DNA of 64,000 bases from Hypericum androsaemum (GCA_963995505.1 OZ023192.1:4943001-5007000); one strand, 5' to 3'; shown: positions 12,288 to 23,600, numbered from the stretch's first letter. A program made the numbers and translations. Notes: a model not told the origin generated them from the letters alone.

Positions 12288-13087
12288 GACCATCCGACCT
12301 GTCGGAATATGAGGCCACATAAATGAAACCAGATCATTTTTTCTCGCGATCTCGAGTTCTTCTCGGACAATCTTTATCCACGTGCCTTTTTTTTCTGCAC
12401 TCGAAGCAATTTTCTTTGAACTTCCTTGATCCTGACTTGGATCCCCTTCCATCTTTTCCTTCACTACGGCCACCATGGTGACCCCTCACAACCAGCCTTT
12501 CCATTCGTTCATCGCCATTTTTTCTCCTTTGATGAAACCCTAGCAGAGTACTTGTGATCTCCTCGAACACAAGTGACTACTTCTCCCAAGTTAAGGTTGT
12601 AATCAAATTCTCGTAAGACGCCCGCAAGAAATTCAGGAGCAACAATGTCTTATCTTCCTCCTCGAACTTCACATCGACCTTTCTCAAATCACTCAACAAT
12701 TGATTGAAAATATTGATGTGTTGGCTCAAATCCAAGCCCCCCTTCATCTTAAGCCCATACAACTTTTGCTTAAGATAGAGCTTGTTCGATAAAGTCTTAG
12801 ACATATACCTTCCCTCCAATTTCTTCCATACCTCAGCTGGTGACTCATCATCCATGATGTGATACATCACATTGTCCACCAAGCATAAGCAAATTATCGC
12901 TACCACCTTGGCCCCCAACTCCTTTCACTCTTGGTCCTCCATCTTCTCGGACTTCTTCTGCGAGAGCGCGATGACCATCCCTTGTTGCACGAGGAGATCT
13001 TTGACACATCTTTGCCATAACCCAAAATTTAATGAACTATCAAAGTTCACAATATCAAACTTTGCCCCGTTCGTCATCCTCGAACCT
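12276..13087 (-). pseudogene. Copia gag fragment with CCHC zinc knuckle
   Basis: The minus-strand translation shows a copia Gag (UBN2-type) core: Val-Trp-Lys-Lys-Leu-Glu, then LYLKQKLYGLKM, then the LLSDL block. This is followed by a CCHC knuckle read as CFEC-x4-H-x4-C at about 12390. Two frames are needed (12918-12577 and 12570-12334), and an in-frame stop separates the N-terminal part near 12920. The fragment starts just downstream of a primer-binding site and LTR (13088-13480). It ends abruptly at the 12287 repeat boundary, so protease, integrase and RT are lost. Confidence 0.8.
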
Positions 13088-13100
13088 GGCTCTAATACCA
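13088..13100 (-). other. Primer-binding site (initiator tRNA-Met type)
   Basis: TGGTATTAGAGCC on the minus strand, two bases inside the LTR at 13103-13480. It matches the usual plant tRNA-Met primer site apart from one base and fixes the element's orientation as minus. Confidence 0.75.
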
Positions 13101-13102
13101 CT

Positions 13103-13480
13103 TGTTAGGAATTCGACAACCAAGAGAATAAAATGTGCAAAGAACATGGACACAAGAGATAACGTGGTTCGGCCTAGTGCCTACGTGCACAGGGAGAAAG
13201 GAGAACTTTTATTGATGGATCCAAGTCACAAAGCCATAGAAAACCCTTGGGTTACACGTCCTTATATAATAGACGAACCCTTGGAGTACAAGAAATCTAT
13301 CAGGGTCGAATTAGAAGTCTGAAATAAGAGTTCGAGCAAAATAGGAAATGGCTCCTAGCGACCGTTAGGTCCCCGAAATCCGCAACTACTGGAACACCCC
13401 CCTAGCATTCACTAGGGGGCTAGCGGTCGCTAGCTCCGCTTGACTTTTCCATCATTTCTTTTTCTCAACACTTCCCAACA
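13103..13480 (-). mobile_element. 5' LTR of the truncated copia element
   Basis: 378 bp; on the minus strand it starts TGTTGGGAAGTG and ends GAATTCCTAACA. It is homologous to the solo LTR at 11276-11648 but inverted relative to it, so these are two insertions rather than a pair. It contains palindrome-like CTAGCGACCGCTAG boxes. Confidence 0.8.
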
Positions 13481-13787
13481 AGTAAGACGTTTTAAAGATT
13501 ATAAAAAAAAACTTAACATTATTTTCCAGGTCTCTCTGCATATCTTGATTAAATTAGAACAAACTAATGTATCGGTGGAAATGGCATGCGGTTTTCTAGG
13601 AAAAGTGGCGTATGGACGGTTGATTTATAATTAATCATTTTAGACTTATAACTATTTGGCATTTTATTATTTTGGTTCAGTTTATCATGTTTGGACTTAT
13701 TATTAGTTTTAGGCCTTTTAGTTTAATTTAGGGTATGTTTAATTCCTATTTATAGGCAACAATAGTTAGTCATTTTATGAGATTTGA
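13481..13787 (+). repeat. Direct repeat copy B (pairs with 11992-12287)
   Basis: Second copy of the 0.3-kb block, starting exactly at the LTR boundary (13480/13481). After CATTTTATGAGA it continues into about 200 bp that copy A lacks, so copy B is the more complete one. Confidence 0.7.
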
Positions 13788-14035
13788 GATTTAGGACTTT
13801 ATCAACTGGTTTGATCTGGGTATCTCAATTAGAGTTATTTCTGATAATTGAGGAATACGGTTCAAATATTTTTCGAAATGAATGAACTTGTAATTACCTA
13901 ACCACGTCCTTGCTGCGTGAAGAATCCACTTACTTGTTGATCTAAAATTGGTTAGAAATTTTTTATCTATTTAGAATAATTTTATTTAGTTTTTGTCAGC
14001 ACATGAGTCATCCTACTTATTTGATTTGATTGGCT

Positions 14036-14800
14036 TTTTTTTAGGAAAGACGAACCAGAATATATAGAGTCCCTTAAGTGGGAAAGTCACTCAACAAAAG
14101 GACATCAAGCTCATTCGCGAGTACAAACATTCAATCCTCAGATAAAGACCTGAGCCTGCAATATTTACTTAACTAGTCAGCTACCTAGTTAAGCAGTCTG
14201 GGGACTAACCTAAGCTTACAATTTGGTAAATCAGCCAACAAAGACCTAAGTCTAATCACAAGAGAGTCGACTTGCCAAAAGACAGAGGAGTGGGGATCAT
14301 TTACAAAATTTTAAGCCTAGGGGCAATCTGTCTCCACTACAGTAGGAATACCAAGGAACTTCTGAGATACCAAGGTGAGTGCGAGTTCAAGAGCCAGGAG
14401 CTCTGCTTCCAGAGGCGAAAGGGCCACCCTTAACCCTGTTTGACCTTTCACTATTAGGCCAAGTTGATTTCTAGCAACTACTGCCAACCCGGTTGAAGAG
14501 GAAGTATTCAATCAAGAGGCGTCGCAGTTGAGTTTCATGGTTCCAAAGATCGGAGCACTCCAAAAAGCTGTGGGATTATCTGATCCGCTGCTTTGCTGAG
14601 AATTTTGACCTAAAACCTGGAAGAATTTCGCACAGAGATAAGAAGCCTGATGTATAGTAATAGTCAGATCGATCGCATCACCTGCAAACAAGAACTTATT
14701 TCTGGAGAGCCAGATACTCTAGCATAGGAACATAGCAAGAAGCTTAAGATCAAGATCCTTCTGACCCAAAATCAAGTCCAAAATAGATGAGAACCACCAG
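14036..14800 (-). pseudogene. LINE 3' end: RNase H domain and A-tail
   Basis: Minus strand. From about 14800 to 14310 the frame reads a plant LINE C-terminus: a WLSRNK segment of the zf-RVT region, then a KLNCDAS motif, a stop, then the RNase H part with VVARNQLG and LEAELLALELAL. The T-run at about 14036-14044 is the A-tail. At least two in-frame stops show it is inactive. The 5' side is cut at 14800/14801 by an Athila-like LTR. Confidence 0.72.
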
Positions 14801-15581
14801 CTAAATCGTAACTTTATTAAGCTCCAAAGGCTGTTCTCAATTCTCCCGTCAATTGTCTCCTCCCGATTGTCTCCCTAAGGCTTATATATAGACACGAATC
14901 TAATACAAAATTAGGAAAACCTAGAGGAGGTTAATCTAAATTAGAAGTTTAACTAGCCAAATAATAATATATTTATGTTATTTGGCCTTTAAAAGAGTCA
15001 AATAAATAGGAAACGAATCAAATTCCTAGCAAATTAGGAAGTCTGAAAAGTCTCGGCTTCGGACAACTGGCGGCCGTTAATGAGCTTGCGGCCGCTAGTT
15101 AGGTCTTCAATAAACATTCTCGGTCCCCTTACTAGCGGTCGCTAGTTCATTAGCGATGGGAAGGCCTTCCAATTTCACTGGCGGCCGCTAGTTAACTCCC
15201 CGTCGCTAGTTGGGCTGCATAGCTTCATTGAATCTTTGTATTTTTCATTTTTGATCCTCTTCCGCTACGAATTGGGCTTTGACTATAAAGGAGAAAATGT
15301 AGATATCTCTTTCATCTTTCCAATGATATCTCATTCTTTATAATCCGATGCTTGAGTGGAAAGTTATGGCTCTTGCAACATAGTACCTTGAAGTCACCCC
15401 TCCAACGACCTTCATTCAGCTCCAATTTCCTACAAAATATGACAATGGGTAGAAATCCATTCCCGAACATAAATATACTAAAATGATCATAAGACTTGAC
15501 ATGACATGATAAATATAACTCAAAATATGACTAAACACGCACGAAACATATGACAAAATATGAGCGTTTACACACTCATCA
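14801..15581 (-). repeat. Truncated 3' LTR of the Athila-like element
   Basis: 781 bp matching 20523-21304 of the 5' LTR by eye at about 95%, beginning (minus) TGATGAGTGTGTAAACGC. The distal 780 bp of the LTR (R-U5 side) are missing and LINE sequence follows directly. It carries several GCGGCCGCTAGTT boxes. Confidence 0.8.
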
Positions 15582-15600
15582 CACCCCCACACTTATTTCC
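15582..15600 (-). other. Polypurine tract of the Athila-like element
   Basis: On the minus strand AAGTGTGGGGGTG directly abuts the LTR start TGATGAG. This is the expected plus-strand priming site and confirms element orientation. Confidence 0.7.
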
Positions 15601-17340
15601 TTGCTTGTCCTCAAGTAAGGCGCATCAGACACCCGCCCGAACTTTCAAACTCTTATTAAAAGACCACCCCATAACCAAGTAGTTCACTTCCCTGAACATT
15701 AGGAGTAAGAACATGTTGACACCGCATCCTTGATGGTTTAACCCAGTTTTCGCACTTAGTAGATTACACTAGAAGGTTGACCACTCAGAGGTTCAGAAAT
15801 TTAAGCTCACATATATGAGTAGTCAGCTACCTATCACTCGCGTACACGTCCGGGATCTCAAAGTTTCATACGTCTCACTCAGTGGTATTTTGATAAATGT
15901 GGGGCTCATGATCAAGGGGACTTTTCATTGGGTTGTAATGGGGTCAGGGTCAGGTGAGGATAATATATGTGGAAAGTAGCTAAACTACCCGGCCGAGGAG
16001 CTCACAAAAATGTTCTAGCTCTCGTCTATTCTAAATACCTCACACTATGTCTAATATGCACTCATCCCAATATTACACACAAATCCTATTGACCACTTAG
16101 CTCGAGCCGTGCCATTTATTCACTTTCCAACCACTTTCCAAACTTTCCACTTTCCATCATTCAACGTTTGTTCCATTTCCAACTTTCACATTCCCTTTTC
16201 ACCACTTTTTCACTTTTTTCACGTATTTTCCTTTTTTTTCTTTTTTTTCTCTTCTCACTTTTCACAACCTTTCTCAATCACATGAAATTCATCACATTGC
16301 ACATCAAAGGCAACTGGTCCCGGCTTCTTTGTTGGCCTCATTTCTACCCATTTTTCCCATTGTTCATTCCCGAGCTATTCTACCAAATGAACCCTTACAA
16401 TTATACCCCAAAGATAAAAACCTAATGCATCCTCGGACCAAAGTGATCAAAGGTGGGTAAGATTGTGGATATAGGGCTTACATATTGGCTTACATATAAT
16501 ATTTCAAAGAAAAAGACTTAAGCTCAACGTGTTTAAACAAGGGATATACAGGGTTTTCAGCTCTCAGGCTCTAGGCTCAAAATCAAAGATGGCCCCCGTC
16601 CTCTCATTTACACCCACACCACCAAAACGAAACTAAGTAATGGCATGAAACCCGATGACCGGAGCAATGTAGGCACCTCATGCTATATGGAGACGGTTGT
16701 CTCCTCCTTCGGCTCTAAAATCTCACAGGGTCACTCATCAATGTTGCTAGTATAATCTACCAAGTGCAACCACTAACCTAAACAACCAAGGGTATTGTTC
16801 CTACACGTCTCTACTCATCGTACGCAAACTTGATTCCTAACAAGGTATGAGGTTTAACTTCTAACAAAAGTTCAAAAATTCAAGGGGGAGATTCATCATT
16901 TGCTTTAAATACACCACTTCAATCACAAACACAATCCTAAATTCAGATCTAGACTCGATCACACATGCCAAACCAAAACAAAACTGCACGTTGACCCCCC
17001 CCCCCCCCCCCCCCCCCCCCACCCACACTTATTAAACACATTGTCCTCAATGTAGGGGACACAAGCAAACAGCACCGCATAGAAACAAAGACCATAAGGA
17101 CATAACAGACACTACGATAACAGACAATAAGAAAGGGAAGGGATTGGTACTGCCCGTCAATCATCGGTGGGAGGCGGTGGGGAAGGTTGGTGGGATTCTG
17201 CTACAGCTCAATTTTTCTCTTTTTGAAACCTCCTACAAAGGCCAGTAAAATACTAAATAAACATAACAATACTGAAACAAACACAAAATATAATGAAAAA
17301 TTAAATACTAAACATGCTAATTTAGAGTCGTTAGCTTGAC
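15601..17340 (-). other. Non-coding 3' internal region of the Athila-like element
   Basis: Between the protease frame and the 3' polypurine tract there is no RT, integrase or envelope-like frame. A second purine tract sits at about 16995-17070, where the minus strand reads TTGAGGACAA...AAGTGTGGG into a G-run; extra polypurine tracts are known in Athila elements. Parts of 15.7-16.0 kb are homologous to 21.5-21.9 kb in the second Athila-like fragment. Confidence 0.65.
16995..17030. repeat. Homopolymer of 36 C
   Basis: An uninterrupted run of 36 C, G on the element's sense strand, directly after the second polypurine-like tract. Length may be uncertain because homopolymers are prone to sequencing error. 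Confidence 0.9.
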
Positions 17341-17359
17341 TGTGTTACTCCCTTTGGCA

Positions 17360-18301
17360 CTATGGTGGATGAAGGTGCTTATCGGTTACTTGGAACTCTA
17401 TTTCATCTGGGCCTATGCGGAGAAGTAGCTTGCCCTTATGAACATCCACCATTGCATGACAAGTGTTGAGGAATGGACGTCCCAGAATCAATGGGTAACT
17501 TTTATTGGTAGTATAGTCCAGCACCACAAAATCTACAGGTACGAGAGACTTGTCGACTTTAATTATCACATCCTCCACGATTCCATGTGGTTTCTTGACT
17601 GATTGATCGGCTAGTTGAAGGTACATCTCCTTTGGCTTGAGGCCTCCAAGTCCAAGTTTTCTAAAAATAGTAAGAGGCATGAGGTTAACATTGGCACCCA
17701 AATCACATAAGCAATGCAGAAATTGAATACCATAAATATTGCAAGGAATAGTAAAACTCCCTGGATCTTTTAGTTTTGGCGGTATGTCATTTTCTACCAA
17801 AGGGGTCATCTTGCCATCATTCTTCCTCTTCTTCCTCGCGATGATCTCCTTCAAAAACTCAGCATATTGTGACCTTTTATCTAACATCTCCAAGAAAGAG
17901 ACATGTCTTTGAATGTCCTCCATTGTCTCTATGAATTCAGGGGCCTTCTTATCGATCACTGCTACTTTCCTGACTTGTTGAGGTGATGGTGGAGGAACAT
18001 AAGAATCCTCTTGTTCACTGATATAAACTGGCGGTTCCTTCTTTTTAGTAACTACCTCCTCCTCTATGGCTGGCTTGATTGGTTCGGCACATTCTTTTGG
18101 AGAGGACTTGTTCTCAAGTGGTGGCTTTCTCCGGAGTCTTTGCGAGAATGGAGGTGGAGGGACATAAGGTGGTGGGGGAATATATGGTTCATCATCCTCG
18201 TCCACACTCCTCACTGTGATGGCCATCACCTGTCCTTGCGGGTTCGATTCGGTATTGCTGGGTAGAGCACCTATTTCCCATTGAGTGTGTGCTGCAGCCA
18301 A
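17360..18301 (-). CDS. Athila-like retropepsin (protease) frame, 313 codons
   Basis: Open minus frame encoding a proline-rich N-terminus (PPPPYVPPPP near residue 40) followed by the retroviral-type aspartic protease of the Athila/Tat group. The catalytic stretch reads LCDLGANVNLMPL around residues 195-207, with DLG in place of DTG/DSG as usual in this group, and the flap-side LILGRPFL is near residue 272. The protease matures Gag-Pol inside the particle. The frame overlaps the end of the upstream gag piece by 31 bp in another phase, so a frameshift or mutation separates them. The frame stops where RT would begin; nothing recognisable as RT follows. Confidence 0.78.
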   Translation of the reverse strand: MAAAHTQWEIGALPSNTESNPQGQVMAITVRSVDEDDEPYIPPPPYVPPPPFSQRLRRKPPLENKSSPKECAEPIKPAIEEEVVTKKKEPPVYISEQEDSYVPPPSPQQVRKVAVIDKKAPEFIETMEDIQRHVSFLEMLDKRSQYAEFLKEIIARKKRKNDGKMTPLVENDIPPKLKDPGSFTIPCNIYGIQFLHCLCDLGANVNLMPLTIFRKLGLGGLKPKEMYLQLADQSVKKPHGIVEDVIIKVDKSLVPVDFVVLDYTTNKSYPLILGRPFLNTCHAMVDVHKGKLLLRIGPDEIEFQVTDKHLHPP

Positions 18302-19628
18302 GTTTCTGAGTCGATCTCCATCTTCTTGGGTTGCGTGGCTTGCCCCTTTAGGTATGTCTCAAACTCTTGTTGACGTGCTTCACAACGATCCATTCGCTGC
18401 ACAGTTATACTTTGTTGTTGAATGGACTGCTGGACTACCCCCACTAACTTATCGATCTTGTCACCCATTTCCTTTACTTGCTCGCCCAAATATGGTTTCC
18501 TGGAGTCTTGCTGGGCACTAGTGTTGTGTGCTTGCTGACCAAATCGAGAGAAATTTGGCTGAGCATTAGCTTGTTGTGAGTAGCCCATTCCTGGTGGTGT
18601 TCTATCAGCAATGGCCTGGATCTCTTCCAACATTGGACAGTCAGTTGTGGCATGTGCCCCTATGCAAATTTCATATGTATCTTGTACTGCAGCTGCCTTT
18701 TCCTTGCCCTTGGTCAATTCTTCAAGTCTTTTGGTAAGTGCCTCAACTTTAGCTTCAAGCTTCATATTGGCATCCACTTCAAGTACACCTCAAGTCGCTT
18801 CCTTACGGGGTTGCCTGGTACGTTCCTTTGGCCACATACCATTGACTTCAGCCATCTCTTCCATTAAGCGAGCAGCTTCATCAGCAGTCTTTCCAAGAAC
18901 ACCCATTGAGAGGAGACATCAATATGATCACGGGATGGGCCATCTAACCCATTGTAAAAGATTTTCATGAGGTTGTCTTGAGTTATACCATGTTGAGGGA
19001 AGGCACTTTGGAGATCCGTTAACCGTTCCCAGGCTTCATAGATGCTCTCCCCATCTCCTTGTATGAAAGTATTTATGTCACGCAAGAGCTTGGCTGACTT
19101 GGCCATTGAGAAGAACTTTCGAAGAAAAGCATGGGCCAAATCATTCCAACTCTGAATAGTCTCTCCCTTCAGCTTGTTGTACCAAGTGTGAGCTCGGTCC
19201 TTTAGAGAAAAGTGGAAGAGACGCAGCTTCAAGATATCATCATTGACCCTTTGGAACTTCATGATGTTGCAGATGTCCTCAAATCGAGAGAGATGGACTT
19301 GAGGATCTTCGCTTGGCAAGCCGCCAAATTGGACCGAGTTTTGCAGTAGTCCTACAACTGCTGCTGGAATCTAAAAAGTGTTAGGACCTACAGGTGGTTG
19401 TCGTAAACCATTAGGGTTCCCATTCCAGGTAGGGACAGATGATTCCAGTAGCGTCCTTCTACGTGGCGCGTCTCCTACAGCTTGGAGCGCTCCATCTTCC
19501 TGATTGTGTGCCATCGATCTCGCTTGTTCCCTCTTTTCACGCCTAATTACCCTTTCGAGTACTCCAATGTCAACCTCAAGCACAGTGTCTGTGTCAAGGT
19601 CTAGTCCTTCACTCCGGGTTCTTGGCAT
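18271..19628 (-). pseudogene. Athila-like gag, broken
   Basis: The capsid-type retrotransposon gag core is clear on the minus strand: LRLFHFSLKDRAHTWYNKL then SWNDLAHAFLRKFF (about 19240-19100). The frame starting at 19628 (MPRTRSEG) meets an in-frame TAG at 19371-19373, resumes, then shifts phase near 18870. It continues as a coiled-coil/glutamine-rich segment (18777-18271). The zinc knuckle in that part reads YEIC-x3-H-x4-C, so the first Cys is replaced by Tyr. The protein would package element RNA; this copy cannot make an intact one. Confidence 0.8.
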
Positions 19629-19720
19629 GCACTAGAGAATCCTGAAAAAGAAATCACACGAAATCAACAAGTTTACCACACAAAACCAATTGCTATTGAG
19701 TTATGTACTAAAATCTCAGT

Positions 19721-19739
19721 TCCCTGACAACGGCGCCAA
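19721..19739 (-). other. Primer-binding site (tRNA-Asp type)
   Basis: Minus-strand TTGGCGCCGTTGTCAGGGA lies 2 bases from the LTR end CATCA. The complement of the tRNA-Asp 3' end is the usual Athila/Tat primer site; one base differs from the common form. Confidence 0.85.
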
Positions 19740-19741
19740 TT

Positions 19742-21304
19742 TGATGTACGCAAAATTGTGAACAATTACACGCACAAGCAAATAGTATAGTGGTAAGTAA
19801 GGTTCTTAGAACTGAGGGTTAAACACGAAATCAACGCAAATGATTATGTGAAGCGAGAGAATTAAAAGATTGTAAATATTGCAGGTAAATAAACGAAATC
19901 GAAAACACAAATAAAAGATGAGTTATAAATCAATGGAGATAAACGAGCATGATACCCTTATGGACTACCCATCTATGTCGAGACTATGGTTTTTATGAAG
20001 TTCTAACTAGTACCCGGAGTGTTCTAGTGTATCTCCCTAACGCTTCCGCTCATTAGGATGACAAAACTAAGCTAGAGTAGATCATGATTACTAACCAACG
20101 CTTCCACTCATTAATTAGATCAAGAACTAAACTAAACTCAATTATGAAGTTAACTCATATCGGGTTATCCCTTAGTATCAAGATTCCTCATTAATACCTT
20201 AAGACATGTCAATTGACTCTTCCGTTGATTCTAATGTCTTTCGGTCCATTATTATCAACTAAATATCATAATCTAAGTGATCAAATTAGATTAAGTATTA
20301 AGATCATCAATTGACAACTACTACGAAAGATAATCAAACCATAGCTAACATAGACAAGTAATCACATAATTAGGGCATCGCACTCACAAGAGAACTACTC
20401 GCTAAGCATGTTAACAAAGCACAATAGATTAATGAAGAACATGATAGCAATTAACATAAAGGTAGAGATAGAAAAAGCTTAGTCGTGATGATCAAGCTTT
20501 GCCAATCCTCTCCCCGTGCTAACTAAAATCGTAACTTTATTAAGATCCAAAGACTGTTCTCAATTCTCCCGTCAATTGTCTCCTTCCGATTGTCTCCCTA
20601 AGGCTTATATATAGCCACGAATCTAATACAAAATTAGGAAAACCTAGAGAAAGTTAATCTAAATTGGAAGTTTAACTAGCCAAATAATAATATATTTATG
20701 TTATTTGGCCCGTAACAGAGTCGAATAAATAGGAAACGAATCAAATTCCTAGCAAATTAGGAAGTCTGGAAAGTCTCGGCTTCGGACAACTGGCGGCCGC
20801 TAATGAACTTGCGGCCGCTAGTTGGGTCTTCAATAAACATTCTTGGTCCCCTTACTAGTGGTCACTAGTTCATTAGCGATGTGGAGGCCTTCCAATTTTA
20901 CTGGCGGCTGCTAGTTAATTCCCCGTCGCTAGTTGGGCTGCACAGCTTCATTGAATCTTTGTATTTTTCATTTTTGATCCTCTTCCGCTACGAATTTGGC
21001 TTTGACTATAAAAGGAAAAATGTAGATATCTCTTTCTTCTTTCCAACGATATCACATTCGTTATAATCTGATACTCGAGTAGAAAGTTATGGCTTTTGCA
21101 ATATAGTCCCTCGAAGTTATCCCTCCAACGACTTTCATTGAGCTCCAATTTCCTACAAAATATGACAATGGGTAGAAATCTATTCCCAAACATAAATATA
21201 CTAAAACGATCATAAGACTTGACATGACATGATGAATATAACACAAAATATGACTAAACACGCACGAAACATATGACAAAATATGAGCGTTTACACATTC
21301 ATCA
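19742..21304 (-). repeat. Full-length 5' LTR of the Athila-like element
   Basis: 1,563 bp with terminal TGATG/CATCA inverted repeats, bounded inside by the tRNA-Asp primer site. It carries a GCTTATATATAGCCACG promoter segment near 20605 (sense is the minus strand) and a cluster of GCGGCCGCTAGTT boxes at about 20790-20930. Confidence 0.8.
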
Positions 21305-22064
21305 CCATACAAAGAAACTGAGTTTTTGCCTAGAAATGCCAAGTTTGTGTTTGTAAAAAAAAGATGAAAAAGAAAAGAAAAAAGGACAAAAAAGAAAGAA
21401 AGGGAAGTGAAGGTTGAATAAGGCATTAATTATTGACATAACTCGTGCTACGCGGTCTTATGAAATGGGTGAATTTTAGGAGTGTGCTTTAATTATTTAT
21501 GGTGAGGATGTTTAGAACAGACGAGAGACTAGAGTACTTTAGCAATAAGTCCTCGAATTGGGTGGTTTAACTACTATCCATATATATTACCTCACTCTTA
21601 CCTTAGCCCCACTATAACCCGATTGAGTCCCCATGTTCACGAGCAACCACACGACATTGAGACACTGTTGAATAGGATGTAGGATACTTTGAAAGACATC
21701 GGTCATGTACGCAAGAGATAGAAAGTTGGCTACTTACAAATCGTGAGCTAAAATTTTTTAAACCTCTGAGTGGTTAACCTTCTTGTGTCTTTTACATAGT
21801 GATAACACTTGATTAAACCACCGAGTGGTGAGGTGTCTACCGAGTTTTGCTCTTTGTGTTTGGATTGATGAACTAGCTAGGCTGTGGGGTGGTCTTTTGA
21901 TGTGAGTTTGAGATTGAGGGGAGTTAATTTGTGAATAATTCATGCCTAGTCTTGTCCTTGTCATTTTTTTCTTTCTTATGTGATTGTGTTTGTGTTTGTG
22001 TTTGTGTTTGTATACCATGGTTGAGTTTTGCTTAAGGGCAAGCAATGATTCAAGTGTGGGGGTG
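21305..22064 (+). mobile_element. 3' internal end of a second, diverged Athila-like element
   Basis: Plus-oriented. It ends in the polypurine tract AAGTGTGGGGGTG directly before TGATGAGTGCGG. The part at 21.53-21.80 kb is recognisably homologous to the 3' internal region of the minus-oriented element (15.7-16.0 kb), for example CCTCTGAGTGGTTAACCTTC. It starts abruptly at the LTR of the neighbouring element. A short GTGTTT microsatellite is near 21986. Confidence 0.7.
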
Positions 22065-23600
22065 TGATGAGTGCGGAAACACTCTATCATCTATGTATGT
22101 TTTAGTGTTAGTTTTCTGTTGTTTCTAGTATTTTTGTTTGTTATGTATTGATGTAATGTTATATTTCTTTCTTTGAAAGTTTTAGTGTAGTTCTTGTGAT
22201 TTTCATTATGTTTTGTTCGTGTTTATTGCTAGGAGACTTTGTGGAGATACAAGGAGGATATTGGTGCACCTTGGATCGTGTTAAAGACGATTGGATCAGC
22301 CGTGAAGAATGGTGCACGATCGGGACCTCGACGACATTGGGTAGACTGACCTCAAGAAACTCAAATAAAGATAACTTTCGCATATGAAGTCTGATGGAGA
22401 CGAGTGAAGCTGTTCTGGAAAGAAGACATTCGTGGCTAAAACTTTGTCTCTAATGGTCTTCTTCAAATTCGGAGTCTAAAAGGGTAAAAAATATGTCCAA
22501 ATTCAAGCTTCAAATTTGAGAACTTGCTTAGCCGAGATGGGCCAGAATTCATGAACCATTTTGGGCCCATTTTGGGATTGTCCATGACTTTACTTAGCTG
22601 GAACTTTAGGAATAGCTTAGTTAGTTTGAGTGGGAATTTTTGTATAAATATCCATTGGCTTTCCTTGCAAGCCAACCTATAATTTTAGAACTTAGATATT
22701 TTTAGCTAAAAATATCTCAGCAACTCCACTCTCTCTCTCTTTTGGAAGAAAAAGTTGGCTCACCATTGTTGGAGATTGTAGAGAACTTGAAGGAGAACTT
22801 TTGGAAGTTTTGGAGATCATCTTGAGCTTTTTTTAACCCTCTCTTTTATGTTCATGGTTTACTTGCTTTATTTAATGGATGTGTTTAGTTATATAGTTGA
22901 TATGTGTGAGTAGTTGATAAGTGGGTTTGGTATCTTGATGGCATCTATTTAGCCTATGGTTTAGTGGGGTTAAAATGATAAGGTTTGTGAACTAGTTAAT
23001 GAGTTCAATGCTTAATCTTACTTGATCACCTTGATTATGAACGTAATTAATGCTAATTACTATGAGAGATTAGGATTAATAGACCATTTAACTAGTTAAT
23101 TAGTTGTCTTTTGATGAGAGATCTCATTAGGTGGTTAGTTGTCCAAAGGGTTATGGTTATAATTGGTAATTAGTTAGTTTAGGTGGCTAATTAGTCGTGG
23201 GAGCACGATTAGTTCAACTAAGTTTAATTAATGATGAATTTAGACTAATTAATGGCAGGAGCATTGATTAGTTACTTTAGAAACACCCGGACCATAACAC
23301 GAACTTAATAAACCCCATAGACCATTTAGTTATCTAAGTGTCTTTGGTGCCAAGCCCACTCTTTCTTATATTGTTTAAATCATTTTCTAGTTTAGTCGTT
23401 GTAGTAACCAACTCGTGTTTGGAATTGACAAATCTATTACTTGTAGTCCTAAACTTGTGGTCGAGTCGTATTTGTGGCCTAGAACTTAGTCCTTGTGGAA
23501 CGACAATCCCTTACTTACTCTTTATTGCAAGAGGGGTGTAAAAAGTCTTCCTTTTATTGGGTAAAGTTATCCCAAAACTTGCACTTCTCAGAGGAGTTAG
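22065..23600 (+). repeat. 3' LTR of the second Athila-like element
   Basis: Starts TGATGAGTGCGG after the polypurine tract. The end near 23600 has the group's typical GTGGAACGACAATCCCTTAC segment. A TTTGTATAAATATCC promoter segment is near 22640. The exact 3' end is uncertain and no partner LTR is in the window. Confidence 0.6.

Larger units (their letters stand above)
14801..21304 (-). mobile_element. Non-autonomous Athila-like (Ty3/gypsy) retrotransposon, gag-protease only
   Basis: Minus-oriented element of about 6.5 kb. It has a 5' LTR (19742-21304), a tRNA-Asp-type primer site (19721-19739), gag and protease frames (19628-17360), a 1.7-kb non-coding 3' region, a polypurine tract, and a truncated 3' LTR (14801-15581). 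There is no reverse transcriptase, integrase or RNase H between gag-PR and the 3' LTR. Primer type, DLG-type protease and two GTGTGGG-type purine tracts fit the Athila/Tat group. It sits in a LINE; since one LTR is truncated, no target duplication can be read. Confidence 0.82.

Noticed and set aside
12276..13480. Pairing of the LTRs at 11276 and 13103 as one full copia element
   Set aside because: The two LTRs are in opposite orientations and the first has its own ATTAG duplication, so they are separate insertions.
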